From: SCRA01 sp035533275 | GTDB lineage: Bacteria; Vulcanimicrobiota; Vulcanimicrobiia; Vulcanimicrobiales; SCRA01 | Direction of reading: 5' to 3' | Assembly: GCA_035533275.1 (NCBI GenBank) | Contig: DATLUD010000016.1 | Coordinates: 1-64,000, forward strand | Length of the DNA stretch: 64,000 nt | Part shown: piece after piece, positions 51,039-61,530 of the stretch | Layout of the letters: each line of letters starts with the position of its first letter | Numbering within the stretch: position 1 is the first letter of the stretch | Notes under the pieces: model-generated | The model's input: only the letters and a program-made list of their open reading frames with translations | Told to the model about the DNA's origin: nothing | The model's database searches: none | Position numbers and translations under genes: made by a program

Positions 51039-52043
51039 ATGCGCGCTATGGTGCTGGAGCGCTTCGGCGCGCCGCTGCAGCTGCGGGAGCTGCCGGAGCC
51101 CGTGCCGGGTCCGGGCGATGCAATCGTACGCGTGCAGGCGTGCGGCGTCTGCGCGAGCGACCTCAAGATCACCTCGGGGGCGCTCGTCGGGACGCCGCTG
51201 CCCCACGTTCCCGGTCACGAGATCGCGGGCGTGGTGGCGGCGGTGGGACCCGGCGTGACGTCGCCCCGGGTGGGCGACCGGGTGGCTTGCCACTTCTATC
51301 TCTCGTGCGGCAACTGCATCAACTGCCGCACGGGCCGCGGTACGGTGTGCCTGGCGCTTGCCGGGCGCATCGGCTTCGAGATCGACGGGGGCCTCGCGGA
51401 GCTGGTCCGCGTGCCGGCGGCGTTGTGCCTCCCCGTTCCCGACGGAGTTCCCCCCGAGGCCGCCGCCGTCGCGATGGACGCGATCGCTACGCCGTATCAC
51501 GCGATCGTGACGCGCGGCCGCCTCGCCGCCGGAGAGACGGCAGCCATCGTGGGCGTGGGTGGCCTGGGCCTCCACGGCGTCGAGATCGCGCGTGCCGTCG
51601 GCGCGCGGGTGATCGCCGTCGACGTCGACGAAGGGCGCCTGGCCGTCGCGCGCGAGTTGGGGGCCGACCTGGCCGTGCGCTTCGATCCCGCGGCGTGGCC
51701 GCCCAAGGGCGTGGTCGCGGACTTGGTGCTCGACACGGCGGCCACCGCTCAGACGCTCTTGGGAGACGTGGCACTGCTGCGTCCCGGCGGACGCCTGGCG
51801 CTGGTGGGCTACAAACCCGGCATGGGAGCCGGTTGGGACACCGCGGACCTCGTGCTGAACGAGATCACCGTGCTGCCCTCGCGCGCCGCGGGGCGCGACG
51901 AATGCGAGCGCGTGCTCGATCTCTTGGCGATGGGGCGCATCCGCGCGGCCATCGACCGGCGGTATGCGCTCCAAGACGTGAACCAGGCACTCGACGCCCT
52001 GCGCGGGGGCAAGCTCAACGGCCGCGCGGTGGTGACGATCTAG
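51039..52043 (+). CDS. zinc-dependent alcohol dehydrogenase (MDR family)
   Basis: This 334-residue MDR enzyme shows zinc ligands: catalytic Cys in CGVCASD and His-Glu in GHEIAG, and structural-zinc cysteines in CGNCINCRTGRGTVC. The Rossmann motif is VGVGGLGLHGVEIARAVGA. It oxidises an alcohol or reduces an aldehyde with NAD(P). ATG 51039 lies ten bases after the binding-protein stop; a GTG at 51033 is an alternative. It is in the same operon as binding protein 1 and convergent with the cysteine hydrolase, their stops overlapping. Confidence 0.85.
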   Translation: MRAMVLERFGAPLQLRELPEPVPGPGDAIVRVQACGVCASDLKITSGALVGTPLPHVPGHEIAGVVAAVGPGVTSPRVGDRVACHFYLSCGNCINCRTGRGTVCLALAGRIGFEIDGGLAELVRVPAALCLPVPDGVPPEAAAVAMDAIATPYHAIVTRGRLAAGETAAIVGVGGLGLHGVEIARAVGARVIAVDVDEGRLAVARELGADLAVRFDPAAWPPKGVVADLVLDTAATAQTLLGDVALLRPGGRLALVGYKPGMGAGWDTADLVLNEITVLPSRAAGRDECERVLDLLAMGRIRAAIDRRYALQDVNQALDALRGGKLNGRAVVTI

Positions 52044-52672
52044 CCGTGAGCGACCGGACCCAGCTCGGCTTCGAGCTCTTCCCAGCGCAGGACCCGCCCC
52101 AGGCAGACCTGCATGAGCTTCAGCGCCATCGCGTGCGCCTCGGGACCGTCCATCGTCTCGACGCACTCCTCGAGCAGCACCAGCTCGAGATCGCGGTTGA
52201 CGATCTCGAAGGCGTTGCACAGCACGCAGCTGTTCGTGTTGATGCCGGCCAAGAGCACCGTGCGCGCGCCGTGGTCGCGCAGCACGAATTCCAGGTCGGT
52301 GTGCAGAAAGGCGCTGTAGCGCTTCTTGGTGTTCACCACCACGTCGCCGGGCCGGTAGAGCTCGGGGACGATCTGCGTGCCCGGCGAGCCCTCCATGTTG
52401 TGCTCGGCGCTGCGCGCCCGCGTGCCCGAGCGCTTGGATGCCCAGAACGGGTTGCTCTCGGCCTCGGACGGGCGGCGGTAGATGGTGACCACGTGCACCA
52501 CGGGAATCCCGGCGGCCCGGGCACGATCGAAGATACGCGCGCTGCGTTCGACGACGGCGCGGGCGCGATCGGCGGCTACCGGCATGGTCGCAATCGCGGG
52601 GTCCAGATGACCCCGATGCATGTCGATCGCGACGAGAATGGGGCGTTCGAGCTTACGTTCAATCGCGGTCAT
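52040..52672 (-). CDS. isochorismatase-family cysteine hydrolase
   Basis: This 210-residue alpha/beta hydrolase has the catalytic triad of the isochorismatase/nicotinamidase family: Asp in VAIDMHRGHLD, Lys in VVNTKKRYSAFLHT and Cys in NTNSCVLCNAFEI. Family members hydrolyse amides such as nicotinamide, N-carbamoylsarcosine or biuret. It is transcribed against the neighbouring catabolic genes; its start is 42 bases from the divergent amidohydrolase start. Confidence 0.85.
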   Translation of the reverse strand: MTAIERKLERPILVAIDMHRGHLDPAIATMPVAADRARAVVERSARIFDRARAAGIPVVHVVTIYRRPSEAESNPFWASKRSGTRARSAEHNMEGSPGTQIVPELYRPGDVVVNTKKRYSAFLHTDLEFVLRDHGARTVLLAGINTNSCVLCNAFEIVNRDLELVLLEECVETMDGPEAHAMALKLMQVCLGRVLRWEELEAELGPVAHG

Positions 52673-52714
52673 GATAGCGGAGGCCTACGACGTCATGTGT
52701 GAGAAACCCTAGCC

Positions 52715-53719
52715 ATGTCGTGTATTGACGTTCATGCTCATCTCATCCCCGGTTCGGTTGTCGAACGGCTCTTGAAGGATGGTGCCGCGCGCACCAACGA
52801 CGCCGGCAACATGATCTACCTTCCGCCGTCGGTCAGCGGCGTGCGCGAGGCGATGGCCACGCCGTTCACGCCGGCGCTGCGCGACATCGACGTTCGCCTC
52901 GCCGCCAACGACAAGAACGGCATCGACCGCCAGATCATCTCCGTGCCGCCGTTCTACTTCGGCTACCGGCAGAGCCCCGAGGCTGGCCGCGCGTACGCGC
53001 GCGCCGCCAACGACGATCTCGCCAAGGCGGTGGCCGTCCATCCCGACCGCTTCTACGCGTTCGCGACCGTGGCGCTGCAGGATCCGCCCGCCGCCGTGCG
53101 CGAGCTGGAGCGCTGCATGGGGGAGCTCGGCTTCGTGGGCGTGGAGATCGGATCGAACATCGCCGGCACCGAGCTCGACGATCCCTCGCTCGAGCCGTTC
53201 TGGGCGACCTGCGTGCGCCTGGGCGCGCTCATCTTCATCCACCCGCATCACGTGGTGGGCGGCGACCGGCTCGGCGCCTACTACCTCTCGAACTTCTTCG
53301 GAAACCCCAGCGACACGGCGCTGGGCGCCGCGCGGCTGATCTTCGGCGGCGTGCTGGAGCGCCACGATCTCAAGATCGTGCTGGCCCACGCCGGCGGCGC
53401 GCTGCCGCAGCTGATCGGACGCTGGGATCACGGCTGGAGCGTGCGTCCGGAGGCCAAGTCGCTGCCGAAGCCGCCAAGCACGTACTTCAAGCGGCTCTAC
53501 TTCGACACCATCGCGCACGACGACGTGATCCTCACGGACTTGATCCACCGAGTCGGCGCCGGGCACGTGGTCGTCGGCACGGACGCGCCGTATGACATGG
53601 GCATTCCCGACCCGCGCGCTCTGCTGGCGCGGCTGCCGATCGACGAGCGGGAGCGCGAGGCGATCCTGGGGGGGAACGTCGCGCCGCTGCTGCATCTCGA
53701 GGCCGCGCGCGGAGGGTAG
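52715..53719 (+). CDS. amidohydrolase-family protein (ACMSD-like decarboxylase type)
   Basis: This 334-residue TIM-barrel metalloenzyme has the ACMSD/amidohydrolase-2 pattern: the HxH motif in MSCIDVHAHLIP, metal/catalytic His in FIHPHHVVGG and LAHAGGALPQLIGRWDHG, and Asp in VVGTDAPYDMG. Relatives decarboxylate aromatic or aminomuconate semialdehyde acids or hydrolyse related bonds. It is the first gene of a run of overlapping or closely spaced genes with an aldehyde dehydrogenase and a CocE/NonD hydrolase; the ribosome-binding site is weak. Confidence 0.85.
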   Translation: MSCIDVHAHLIPGSVVERLLKDGAARTNDAGNMIYLPPSVSGVREAMATPFTPALRDIDVRLAANDKNGIDRQIISVPPFYFGYRQSPEAGRAYARAANDDLAKAVAVHPDRFYAFATVALQDPPAAVRELERCMGELGFVGVEIGSNIAGTELDDPSLEPFWATCVRLGALIFIHPHHVVGGDRLGAYYLSNFFGNPSDTALGAARLIFGGVLERHDLKIVLAHAGGALPQLIGRWDHGWSVRPEAKSLPKPPSTYFKRLYFDTIAHDDVILTDLIHRVGAGHVVVGTDAPYDMGIPDPRALLARLPIDEREREAILGGNVAPLLHLEAARGG

Positions 53720-53726
53720 AAACGTC

Positions 53727-55235
53727 ATGAAGATCGCAGGAGAGCTCGAGGTCCATCGTCACTTCATCGACGGTGTCTCCTCGCCCAGCGCCAATGGCGA
53801 GACGTACGATCTCGTCGACCCGGGAACGGGCGAGGTGGCCGGAAAGGCCGCCCGCGGCGACGCCAACGACGTCGACCGCGCCATCGCCGCGGCGCGCCGG
53901 GCGTTCCAGGACGGACGCTGGTCGCAGCTGGGGGTGGTGCGGCGCGCGCGCATCCTCAACGCCTTCGCCGACGCCATCGAGGCGGCGCTGCCGCGCTTGG
54001 CCGAGGTGGAGACGCGCTACACGGGGCGTCCCATCCGCGAGATGCGCGCGCAGCTCTCGCGTCTGCCGGAGTGGTATCGCTACTTCTCGGCGGTCGCGCG
54101 CTCGTCGGACGACATCGTGACGCCGTTCGAGGGCCCCTACCACAACTACGTGCGGCGCATTCCCATCGGCGTCGTCGCGCAGGTGACGCCGTGGAACCAT
54201 CCGCTGCTGATCCTGGCCAAGAAGCTGGCGCCGGCCCTGGCCGCGGGCAACTGCGTGGTCGTCAAGCCCTCGGAGCTCACCCCGGTCACCACGCTGATGC
54301 TCGCGCAGATCGCCAAGGATGCCGGCGTGCCCGACGGCGTGATGAACGTGGTGACAGGCTTCGGCCCCGAAGCGGGAGCCGCGCTCTCGTACTCCAAGGG
54401 CATCGACAAGCTCGACCTCACCGGCGGAACGGAGACGGGGCGCGCCGTGGCGCAGGCCGCGGGCGCCAACCTCATCCGCTGCTCGTGCGAGCTGGGCGGC
54501 AAGGCGCCGATGCTCGTCCTGCCCGACGCCGATCTCGACGCGACGGCGGCCGGAGCGGTCTTCGCGGCGTTCATCGCCGCCGGCCAGACCTGCATCGCGG
54601 GGACGCGCATCCTGGTGCAGGAGCAGATGGTCGAGCCCTTCCTTCAGCGCTTTCTCCCGCGCGTGCGCTCGCTGCGTCTGGGCCTGCCTCAAGCGGTGGA
54701 GACGCAGCTGGGCCCGCTGGTCGCGGCGCGCCAACTGGCGCGCACGGAGGAGTACGTCGCCATCGCCCTCTCCGAGGGCGCGACGGTCGCCTGCGGCGGC
54801 AAGCGTCCCGACGATCCGAAGCTCGCGGGCGGCTTCTACTACGAGCCCACGGTGCTCACGGGCGTCACCAACGGCATGCGCGTGGCGCAGGACGAGATCT
54901 TTGGGCCCGTGACCTGCGTGATCGCCTATCGCGACGAAGACCACGCGGTGGCCATCGCGAACGACATCCGCTATGGACTGGGCGCCTCGGTGTGGACCGC
55001 CGACGCCGCCCGCGGCATGCGCGTGGCCCATCGTCTGGACTGCGGCATCGTGTGGATCAACGATCATCACCGGATCGATCCGTCTTCGGTGTGGGGCGGC
55101 TTCAAAGCGTCGGGGATCGGCCACGAGAACGGCCACGAGGCTTACCGCGAGTACACCAAGACGCAGAGCGTCGTGGTCAACCTCGGCAAGCCCCCCGACT
55201 GGTACGGCACTACCGACGTCGTCCGCCTGAGTTGA
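53727..55235 (+). CDS. aldehyde dehydrogenase
   Basis: This 502-residue NAD(P)-dependent enzyme has the ALDH residues: Asn in VTPWNHPLLILAKK, Lys in VVVKPSELTP, Glu in CELGGKAPMLVLPD, Cys in AAGQTCIAGTRILV and the EIFGPV motif. It oxidises an aldehyde to the acid. The start ATG 53727 lies seven bases after the amidohydrolase stop. In ACMSD-type pathways an aldehyde dehydrogenase acts on the decarboxylated semialdehyde, which fits the adjacency. Confidence 0.9.
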   Translation: MKIAGELEVHRHFIDGVSSPSANGETYDLVDPGTGEVAGKAARGDANDVDRAIAAARRAFQDGRWSQLGVVRRARILNAFADAIEAALPRLAEVETRYTGRPIREMRAQLSRLPEWYRYFSAVARSSDDIVTPFEGPYHNYVRRIPIGVVAQVTPWNHPLLILAKKLAPALAAGNCVVVKPSELTPVTTLMLAQIAKDAGVPDGVMNVVTGFGPEAGAALSYSKGIDKLDLTGGTETGRAVAQAAGANLIRCSCELGGKAPMLVLPDADLDATAAGAVFAAFIAAGQTCIAGTRILVQEQMVEPFLQRFLPRVRSLRLGLPQAVETQLGPLVAARQLARTEEYVAIALSEGATVACGGKRPDDPKLAGGFYYEPTVLTGVTNGMRVAQDEIFGPVTCVIAYRDEDHAVAIANDIRYGLGASVWTADAARGMRVAHRLDCGIVWINDHHRIDPSSVWGGFKASGIGHENGHEAYREYTKTQSVVVNLGKPPDWYGTTDVVRLS

Positions 55236-55261
55236 CTTCCGGCGGGCCTGCAAGGAGCTCG

Positions 55262-57004
55262 ATGATGCAAGAGACGAGCGAGATCCGCGACGGCATGCGG
55301 ATCGACTGGGACGTTCCCATCGCCATGGACGACGGCGTCGTGCTGCGGGCCGACGTCTTCCGCCCCGCTGCGGAGGGCCGCTACCCGGTCATCCTCTCCT
55401 ACGGCCCCTACGGGAAGTGGCTCGTCTTCCAAGACGGTTACGTGACCGCTTGGGAGAAGATGGTGACCAACTATCCCGACGTCGCCATGGGCTCGAGCAA
55501 CCGCTACCAGAGCTGGGAGATCGTGGACCCCGAGAAGTGGGTGCCCGACGGCTACGCGTGCCTGCGCGTCGACTCGCGCGGCGCCGGGCGCTCCCCGGGC
55601 TTCATCGAATGCTGGTCGCCCCGCGAGACGCGGGATATCCACGACTGCGTGGAGTGGGCCGCCGCCCAGGCGTGGAGCAGCGGCAAGGTGGGGATCAGCG
55701 GCATCTCCTACTACGCCATGAACCAGTGGCACGTGGCCTCGGACCCGCCGCCTCACCTCACCGCGATGTGCGCGTGGGAGGGCGCGGCGGACTTCTACCG
55801 TGATCTCAGCCACCACGGCGGCATCTTCTGCACGTTCGCGCCCAACTGGTACGACATGCAGGTCAAGTCCGTCCAGCACGGCCTGGGGACGCGCGGCTAC
55901 CGCAGCGGGATGACGGGCGGCTGGGTCTCCGGTCCGCCGACGCTGACCTCCGAGGAGCTGGCGGCGAACCGCGCCGACCTGGGCGGCGACATGCGCAAAC
56001 ACGTGCTCGACGACGACTACTGGCGCGGGCGCTCCGCCGATTGGTCGAAGGTGACCGTGCCCTTCCTCTCCGCGGGGAACTGGGGCGGACAAGGGCTCCA
56101 TCCGCGCGGCAACACCGAGGCGTTCATGCGGGCCGCCTCGCCGCAGAAGTGGCTCGAGATGCACGGCGGCGAGCACTGGACCTCGTTCTACACCGACTAC
56201 GGCATCGCGCTCCAAAAGCGGTTCTTCGGCCACTTTCTCAAGGGCGAGGACACCGGCTGGGGCGAGCAGCCGCGCGTCTTGCTGCAAGTGCGTCACGTGG
56301 ACCGCTTCGTCGAGCGCGCCGAAGAGGATTGGCCGATCCCGCGCACGCGGTGGGAGCGCCTCTACCTCCGCCCCGACGCGTTGGCGCTCGAGACGCGGCC
56401 GCCCGCCGAGGGCTCCACGGTCTCGTTCAACGCGCTTGGCGACGGCGTCACCTTCCTGACCACGCCCTTCGAGTCGGAGACCGAGATCACGGGGCCCCTG
56501 GCGGCGAAGCTCTGGGTCTCCTCTTCCACCACCGACGCCGACCTGTTTCTCGTGGTGCGCATCTTCTCGCCGGACTTCCGGGAGGTCGTCTACCAAGGCG
56601 CCCTCGATCCGCATACGCCGGTGGCGCAAGGCTGGCTGCGCGCCTCGCACCGCAAGCTCGACCCGGCCCTCTCGCTGCCCTATCGCCCCTACCATACGCA
56701 CGACGAGCTCCAACCGCTCAAGCCGCGCGAGCCGGTGGAGGTGGACGTCGAGATCTGGCCCACCTGCATCGTGATCCCGGCGGGGTACCGCCTGGGCCTC
56801 AGCGTGCGGGGACGCGACTACGTCTATCCCGGCGGCAGCGGCGGCCGGCTCTCCAACATGAAGAACGAGTTCACGGGCGTCGGTCCGTTCCTTCATGACG
56901 ATCCCGTCGACCGTCCCGCCGCCGTGTATGGCGGAACCACGACGATCCACGTGGGCCCGGGACACGAAGCCTACCTGCTGGTACCGGTGATTCCGACGAA
57001 ATGA
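55262..57004 (+). CDS. CocE/NonD family serine hydrolase
   Basis: This 580-residue enzyme resembles cocaine esterase and alpha-amino-acid ester hydrolases (S15-like). The N-terminal alpha/beta hydrolase region carries the nucleophile Ser in GISGISYYAMNQW and the His in HGGEHWTSF, with the oxyanion region ILSYGPYGKWL. The C-terminal jelly-roll domain (about 375-575) ends with NEFTG and LLVPVIP. There is no signal peptide, so it should act in the cytoplasm. ATG 55262 (or 55265) follows AAGGAG. It probably releases the acid or alcohol that neighbouring dehydrogenases use. Confidence 0.85.
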   Translation: MMQETSEIRDGMRIDWDVPIAMDDGVVLRADVFRPAAEGRYPVILSYGPYGKWLVFQDGYVTAWEKMVTNYPDVAMGSSNRYQSWEIVDPEKWVPDGYACLRVDSRGAGRSPGFIECWSPRETRDIHDCVEWAAAQAWSSGKVGISGISYYAMNQWHVASDPPPHLTAMCAWEGAADFYRDLSHHGGIFCTFAPNWYDMQVKSVQHGLGTRGYRSGMTGGWVSGPPTLTSEELAANRADLGGDMRKHVLDDDYWRGRSADWSKVTVPFLSAGNWGGQGLHPRGNTEAFMRAASPQKWLEMHGGEHWTSFYTDYGIALQKRFFGHFLKGEDTGWGEQPRVLLQVRHVDRFVERAEEDWPIPRTRWERLYLRPDALALETRPPAEGSTVSFNALGDGVTFLTTPFESETEITGPLAAKLWVSSSTTDADLFLVVRIFSPDFREVVYQGALDPHTPVAQGWLRASHRKLDPALSLPYRPYHTHDELQPLKPREPVEVDVEIWPTCIVIPAGYRLGLSVRGRDYVYPGGSGGRLSNMKNEFTGVGPFLHDDPVDRPAAVYGGTTTIHVGPGHEAYLLVPVIPTK

Positions 57005-58122
57005 CGCAGCGCCTCACGCCCATCGCCACCATCGATCTCCCCGGACGCGGCGGGGCGATGCAGTTGATCGCCCGGGACGGCTACCTCTACGCCGGGCACC
57101 TCTCTCCCGGCGGCGGAACCTCCGTGGTCGACGTGCGCGACCCGGCGCATCCGCGCGTGCTCGACGGCCTGGCCGGCTCGCCGGGAGCCTTCTCGCCGAA
57201 GGTTCAAGTGGCCGACGGTCTGCTCGTGGTCAACTACGAGCGGCGCACGGTGGACGCCGAGCGCTGCGGCGTCGCGGTCTTCGATCTGGACGACCCCGCG
57301 CATCCGCGCGAGATCGCCTACCTGCCGACAAGCGGCCGCGGCATCCACCGCCTCTGGTACGACGGCGGACGCTACGCCTATCTCTCGGGGACGGCCGAAG
57401 GCTACGTGGGACACATCCTGCAAATCGTGGATCTGCAGGACGTGCGCAAGCCGGAGATCGTCGGACGGTGGTGGGTCCCCGGCTCGTGGGCGGCCGGCGG
57501 CGAGCAGAACCAAGCGCCTCCGCCGCTGGGCTACTACCTGCACCACGCGATCGCGCACGGCGACCGCGCCTACGTGGGATGCTGGGACTACGGCCTGGTC
57601 ATCCTCGACGTGAGCGACCGCACCGCGCCGCGCATGGTGAGCCACGTGGGACCGTGGGCGCCCAACGACGGCGGCAACACGCACACCGCCCTGCCGCTGA
57701 TCGACCGCGGTCTGCTGGTGGTCACCGACGAGTCGACGGCCGATCTCGGCAAGGAGGCGCCCAAGCACGTGCGCGTCTTCGACGTCGGCGACGAGACGGC
57801 GCCGCGCGAGCTCTCGCGCTTCCCCGTGCCGGCCGGCGACTTCCGCACGCGCGGCGGCCGCTTCGGCCCGCACAACCTGCACGAGAACCGGCGCGGATCG
57901 TTCCAGAGCGACCGCACGCTCTTCGTCACCTACTTCAACGCGGGGGTGCGCATGGTCGACATCTCCGACCCCGCGCAGCCGGCGGAGCTGGCCTCGTTCG
58001 TGCCCGAGGCACCTCCGGGACAGGCCGCCGCCCAGGTCAACGACATCTTCGTCGACCGCAACGGCATCGTCTACGCGAGCGACCGCGGCTTCGGCCGGGT
58101 CTACGTGCTCGAGGCGCGCTGA
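57001..58122 (+). CDS. LVIVD-repeat beta-propeller protein
   Basis: This 373-residue protein has repeated blades of the LVIVD type (VVDVRDPAHPRVLD, VFDLDDPAHPREIA, ILDVSDRTAPRMVS, VFDVGDETAPRELS, MVDISDPAQPAELA), about 6-7 in all. There is no signal peptide. A conserved His/Asp-containing segment, FGPHNLHENRRGSF, may bind metal or substrate. Its start overlaps the CocE-type hydrolase stop (ATGA), so both are co-translated. The role in the pathway is unknown. Confidence 0.75.
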   Translation: MTQRLTPIATIDLPGRGGAMQLIARDGYLYAGHLSPGGGTSVVDVRDPAHPRVLDGLAGSPGAFSPKVQVADGLLVVNYERRTVDAERCGVAVFDLDDPAHPREIAYLPTSGRGIHRLWYDGGRYAYLSGTAEGYVGHILQIVDLQDVRKPEIVGRWWVPGSWAAGGEQNQAPPPLGYYLHHAIAHGDRAYVGCWDYGLVILDVSDRTAPRMVSHVGPWAPNDGGNTHTALPLIDRGLLVVTDESTADLGKEAPKHVRVFDVGDETAPRELSRFPVPAGDFRTRGGRFGPHNLHENRRGSFQSDRTLFVTYFNAGVRMVDISDPAQPAELASFVPEAPPGQAAAQVNDIFVDRNGIVYASDRGFGRVYVLEAR

Positions 58123-58127
58123 AGACG

Positions 58128-58148
58128 AGGGAGGGCTTTGCCCTCCCT
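58128..58148. terminator. bidirectional terminator between catabolic and transport operons
   Basis: A perfect 9-bp stem AGGGAGGGC/GCCCTCCCT with a TTT loop separates the convergent propeller and livF genes and overlaps the livF stop codon. No strong T-run follows, so efficiency may be partial. Confidence 0.65.
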
Positions 58149-58850
58149 ACACGCCCAGGTAGTCGGCGCGCACGCGCTCGTTCTGCGCCAGATCGTTGGG
58201 GGGACCGTGGTAGACCACGGTCCCTTTGCTGATCACGTAGGTGGTGTCGGCCATCGAGAGCGCCAGCGGCAGGTTCTGCTCCACCAGCAGCACCGCGATT
58301 CCGGTGGCCTTGAGCTCCGCCAGCTTCTCGTGGATCATGCGCACGATCATCGGCGCCAGACCCTCCGAGGGCTCGTCCATGAGCAAGAGGATGGGATTGG
58401 ACATCAGCGCGCGCCCCACGGCCACCATCTGCTGCTCGCCGCCGCTGAGCTGGGAGCCGTAGTGGTGGCTGCGCTCCCTCAGGCGGGGCATGAAGTCGTA
58501 GACCGATTCCAGGTTCCAGCGGCCGCCGTTGCCGCCGCGGGCCCCGATGAGCAGGTTCTCCTCGACGGTGAGCGAGGGGAAGACGCGCCGGCCTTGCGGC
58601 ACGAGGCCGATCCCCTGCTGCGCGATGAGGTGCGGAGGCATGCGCTGGAGCTCGATGCCGCGGAAGCGCACCTTGCCCTTTGCCGGCGGGCTGAAGCCGA
58701 TGATGGAGCGGATGGTCGTGGTCTTGCCCACGCCGTTGCGCCCCAGCAGCGCGGTCACCGTGCCCGGCTCGACCTGCAGGGAGACGCCCTGGAGAATGTG
58801 CTTGTCCCCGTAGTACGTGTGGATGTCCTCGACCTCGAGGAGCATTGAGC

Positions 58851-58854
<4 letters not shown>
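58147..58854 (-). CDS. livF: LivF-like ABC transporter ATPase
   Basis: This 235-residue ATPase is of the branched-chain amino acid transporter family. It has Walker A GRNGVGKTT, the Q-loop PQGRRVFPSLTVEENL, the signature LSGGEQQMVAVGRALM, Walker B ILLLMDEPSEGL and the switch His replaced by the typical LLVEQN. The start overlaps the livG stop. It is the last gene of the SBP-dehydrogenase-livHMGF operon. Confidence 0.9.
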
Positions 58855-59632
<778 letters not shown>

Positions 59633-59636
<4 letters not shown>

Positions 59637-60649
59637 TCTGGCCCCCGTGTGGGATTGGATGCCGCGGTCACCGGGGCGCTGGCGGCCAGCGAGAGCTCGC
59701 GCCGGCTCTGCGCGCGAGCCGCCAGCCGCTTGACCAGGCCCACGATGCCGTCCGGCGCGTACATCACCGTCACCACGTAGATGGCTCCGAGGATGAGCAC
59801 CCAGCGTTGGGTGATGTCGCTCAGCGCATTGCTGAGGAAGACCAGGATGCCCGCACCCAGGAGCGGGCCGATCAGCGTGCCCGTGCCGCCGAGGATCACC
59901 ATGATGAGCACCTGCGTCGTGGTGTCGAGGCTCAGGCTGCCAGGTCCGACGAACTCGTTGTAGTAGGCGAAGAGCACGCCCGCGACCGCCGCGAACATCG
60001 CGGCGATGATGAGCGCCAGGTAGCGGAAGAGCCAGACGTTGTAGCCCAGGGCCGCCATGCGCCGCGGGCGCTCCCGCGTTCCCACCAGCACGAGGCCGAA
60101 CGGGGAGCGCACCATGAGCACCAGCAAGGTGAGGCAGACGACCAGCGCGGCCAGGGAGAGATAGTAGAAGCCGGCGTTGTCGGTGGTGTGGAACGGACCC
60201 ACGTTCACCCGCAGAAAGCCCGTGATGCCGTTGTCGCCGCCGCTCATGGAGACCCATTGGTAGGCCAGGCCCCAGACGATCTCGTTGAGCGCCAGGGTGA
60301 TGATGATGAAGCCCGCGTCCTCGGCGCGCAGGGCGAGCGCTCCAAACGCCGCGGCCGTGATCGCCGCCAACAGGATGGCGACGACGAGCGTGGGCCAGAA
60401 GTCGACGAAGTGGTAGCGCGTGGCTGCGATCGCCACGACGTAGGCTCCGATGCCGAAGAAGGCGGCCTGCATGAAGCTGACCAGGCCCGTGAAGCCGACC
60501 AGCAGGTCGAGGCTCATGGCGAGGATGCCGTAGATCCACGTCTGCGTGAGCAGCGAGACGTAGAACGCCGGCAGTCCCAAGCGTGGGACGGCGATCGCGA
60601 GCACCAGCAGGACGCCGATGATCGCGACGTTGCGCCACGGCCGGAGCAT
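59633..60649 (-). CDS. livM: LivM-like ABC transporter permease
   Basis: This 338-residue inner-membrane permease has about 8-9 helices and the LivM pattern (TWIYGILAMSLDLLVGFTGL, FFGIGAYVVAI, VILGGTGTLIGPLLGAGIL). It pairs with LivH to form the translocation pore. Four-base overlaps at both ends show strict operon organisation. Confidence 0.9.
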
Positions 60650-61512
60650 CAGACCTTCCTCCCAAACAGGCCTTGCGGGCGCACCGCCATGATGATGGCC
60701 ACCGGCAGGAAGATCGTGAAGTAGGAGAGCTCGGGGAAGAGCGCCCGCCCGAAGGTGTTGACCAGCCCGATGATCATGCTGGCGATGAAGGCGCCCTGCA
60801 GGCTCCCCATGCCGCCGATGATCACGATGGCGAAGGCCAGCGGCAGCAGCTCGCCGTCGAGGCCCGGATAGGCGCTGGTGATCGGACCGCCCAAGTAGCC
60901 GCCGAGCCCCGCGAGAAACGCGCCCAGCGCGAAGACGAAGTAGAAGGCGCGGTTGACGTCGATGCCCAGGCCGCGGGTCATCTCCTCATCGTCGACGGCG
61001 GCGCGGATGATGGCGCCGAACTTCGTCCTCTGCTGGAAGACGAGCAGGCCCGCGGCGATGACCGTGCTGACCACGATGAGCGCCAGCCAGTACTCCGGGA
61101 AGACGAGATTGCCGAAATGAATCGATTCGGCGAACATTCTCGGCGGCGAGATCGATTGCGGGTCGCCTCCCCAGATCGCCAGCGACCCGTCGTCGATGAT
61201 CAGCGCGAAGCCCAGCGAGAGCAAGAGCGCCGTCAACGGGTTGGCGTGGTAGCGATGGAGGAAGATGCCGTAGATCGCCAGACCCACGACCGTCGCGGCG
61301 ACGCCGCCCGCCACGCCGGCGACCCAGAAGTCGACGCCGTGAAGGCCAAGCGAGAGCCCGACGTACGCCCCGAGGAGGTAGAACGCCGTCTGCGCGAGGT
61401 TGATGATCCGCATCAAGCCGAAAATCAGCGTGAAGCCGGCTGCGATGAGGAAGAGCAGGCTGCCGTGAGCGAGCCCGCCGAGAACGTTTTGCAGGTAGAA
61501 CGCGTTGCCCAA
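60649..61512 (-). CDS. livH: LivH-like ABC transporter permease
   Basis: This 287-residue permease has about 8 helices and LivH features (LFLIAAGFTLIFGLMRIINL, FYLLGAYVG, IVIIGGMGSLQGAFIAS). The start lies 18 bases after the hydroxyacid dehydrogenase gene. It forms the channel with LivM for a substrate delivered by the binding proteins. Confidence 0.9.
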   Translation of the reverse strand: MGNAFYLQNVLGGLAHGSLLFLIAAGFTLIFGLMRIINLAQTAFYLLGAYVGLSLGLHGVDFWVAGVAGGVAATVVGLAIYGIFLHRYHANPLTALLLSLGFALIIDDGSLAIWGGDPQSISPPRMFAESIHFGNLVFPEYWLALIVVSTVIAAGLLVFQQRTKFGAIIRAAVDDEEMTRGLGIDVNRAFYFVFALGAFLAGLGGYLGGPITSAYPGLDGELLPLAFAIVIIGGMGSLQGAFIASMIIGLVNTFGRALFPELSYFTIFLPVAIIMAVRPQGLFGRKV

Positions 61513-61530
61513 GACTCTGCCGCTCCCGTG

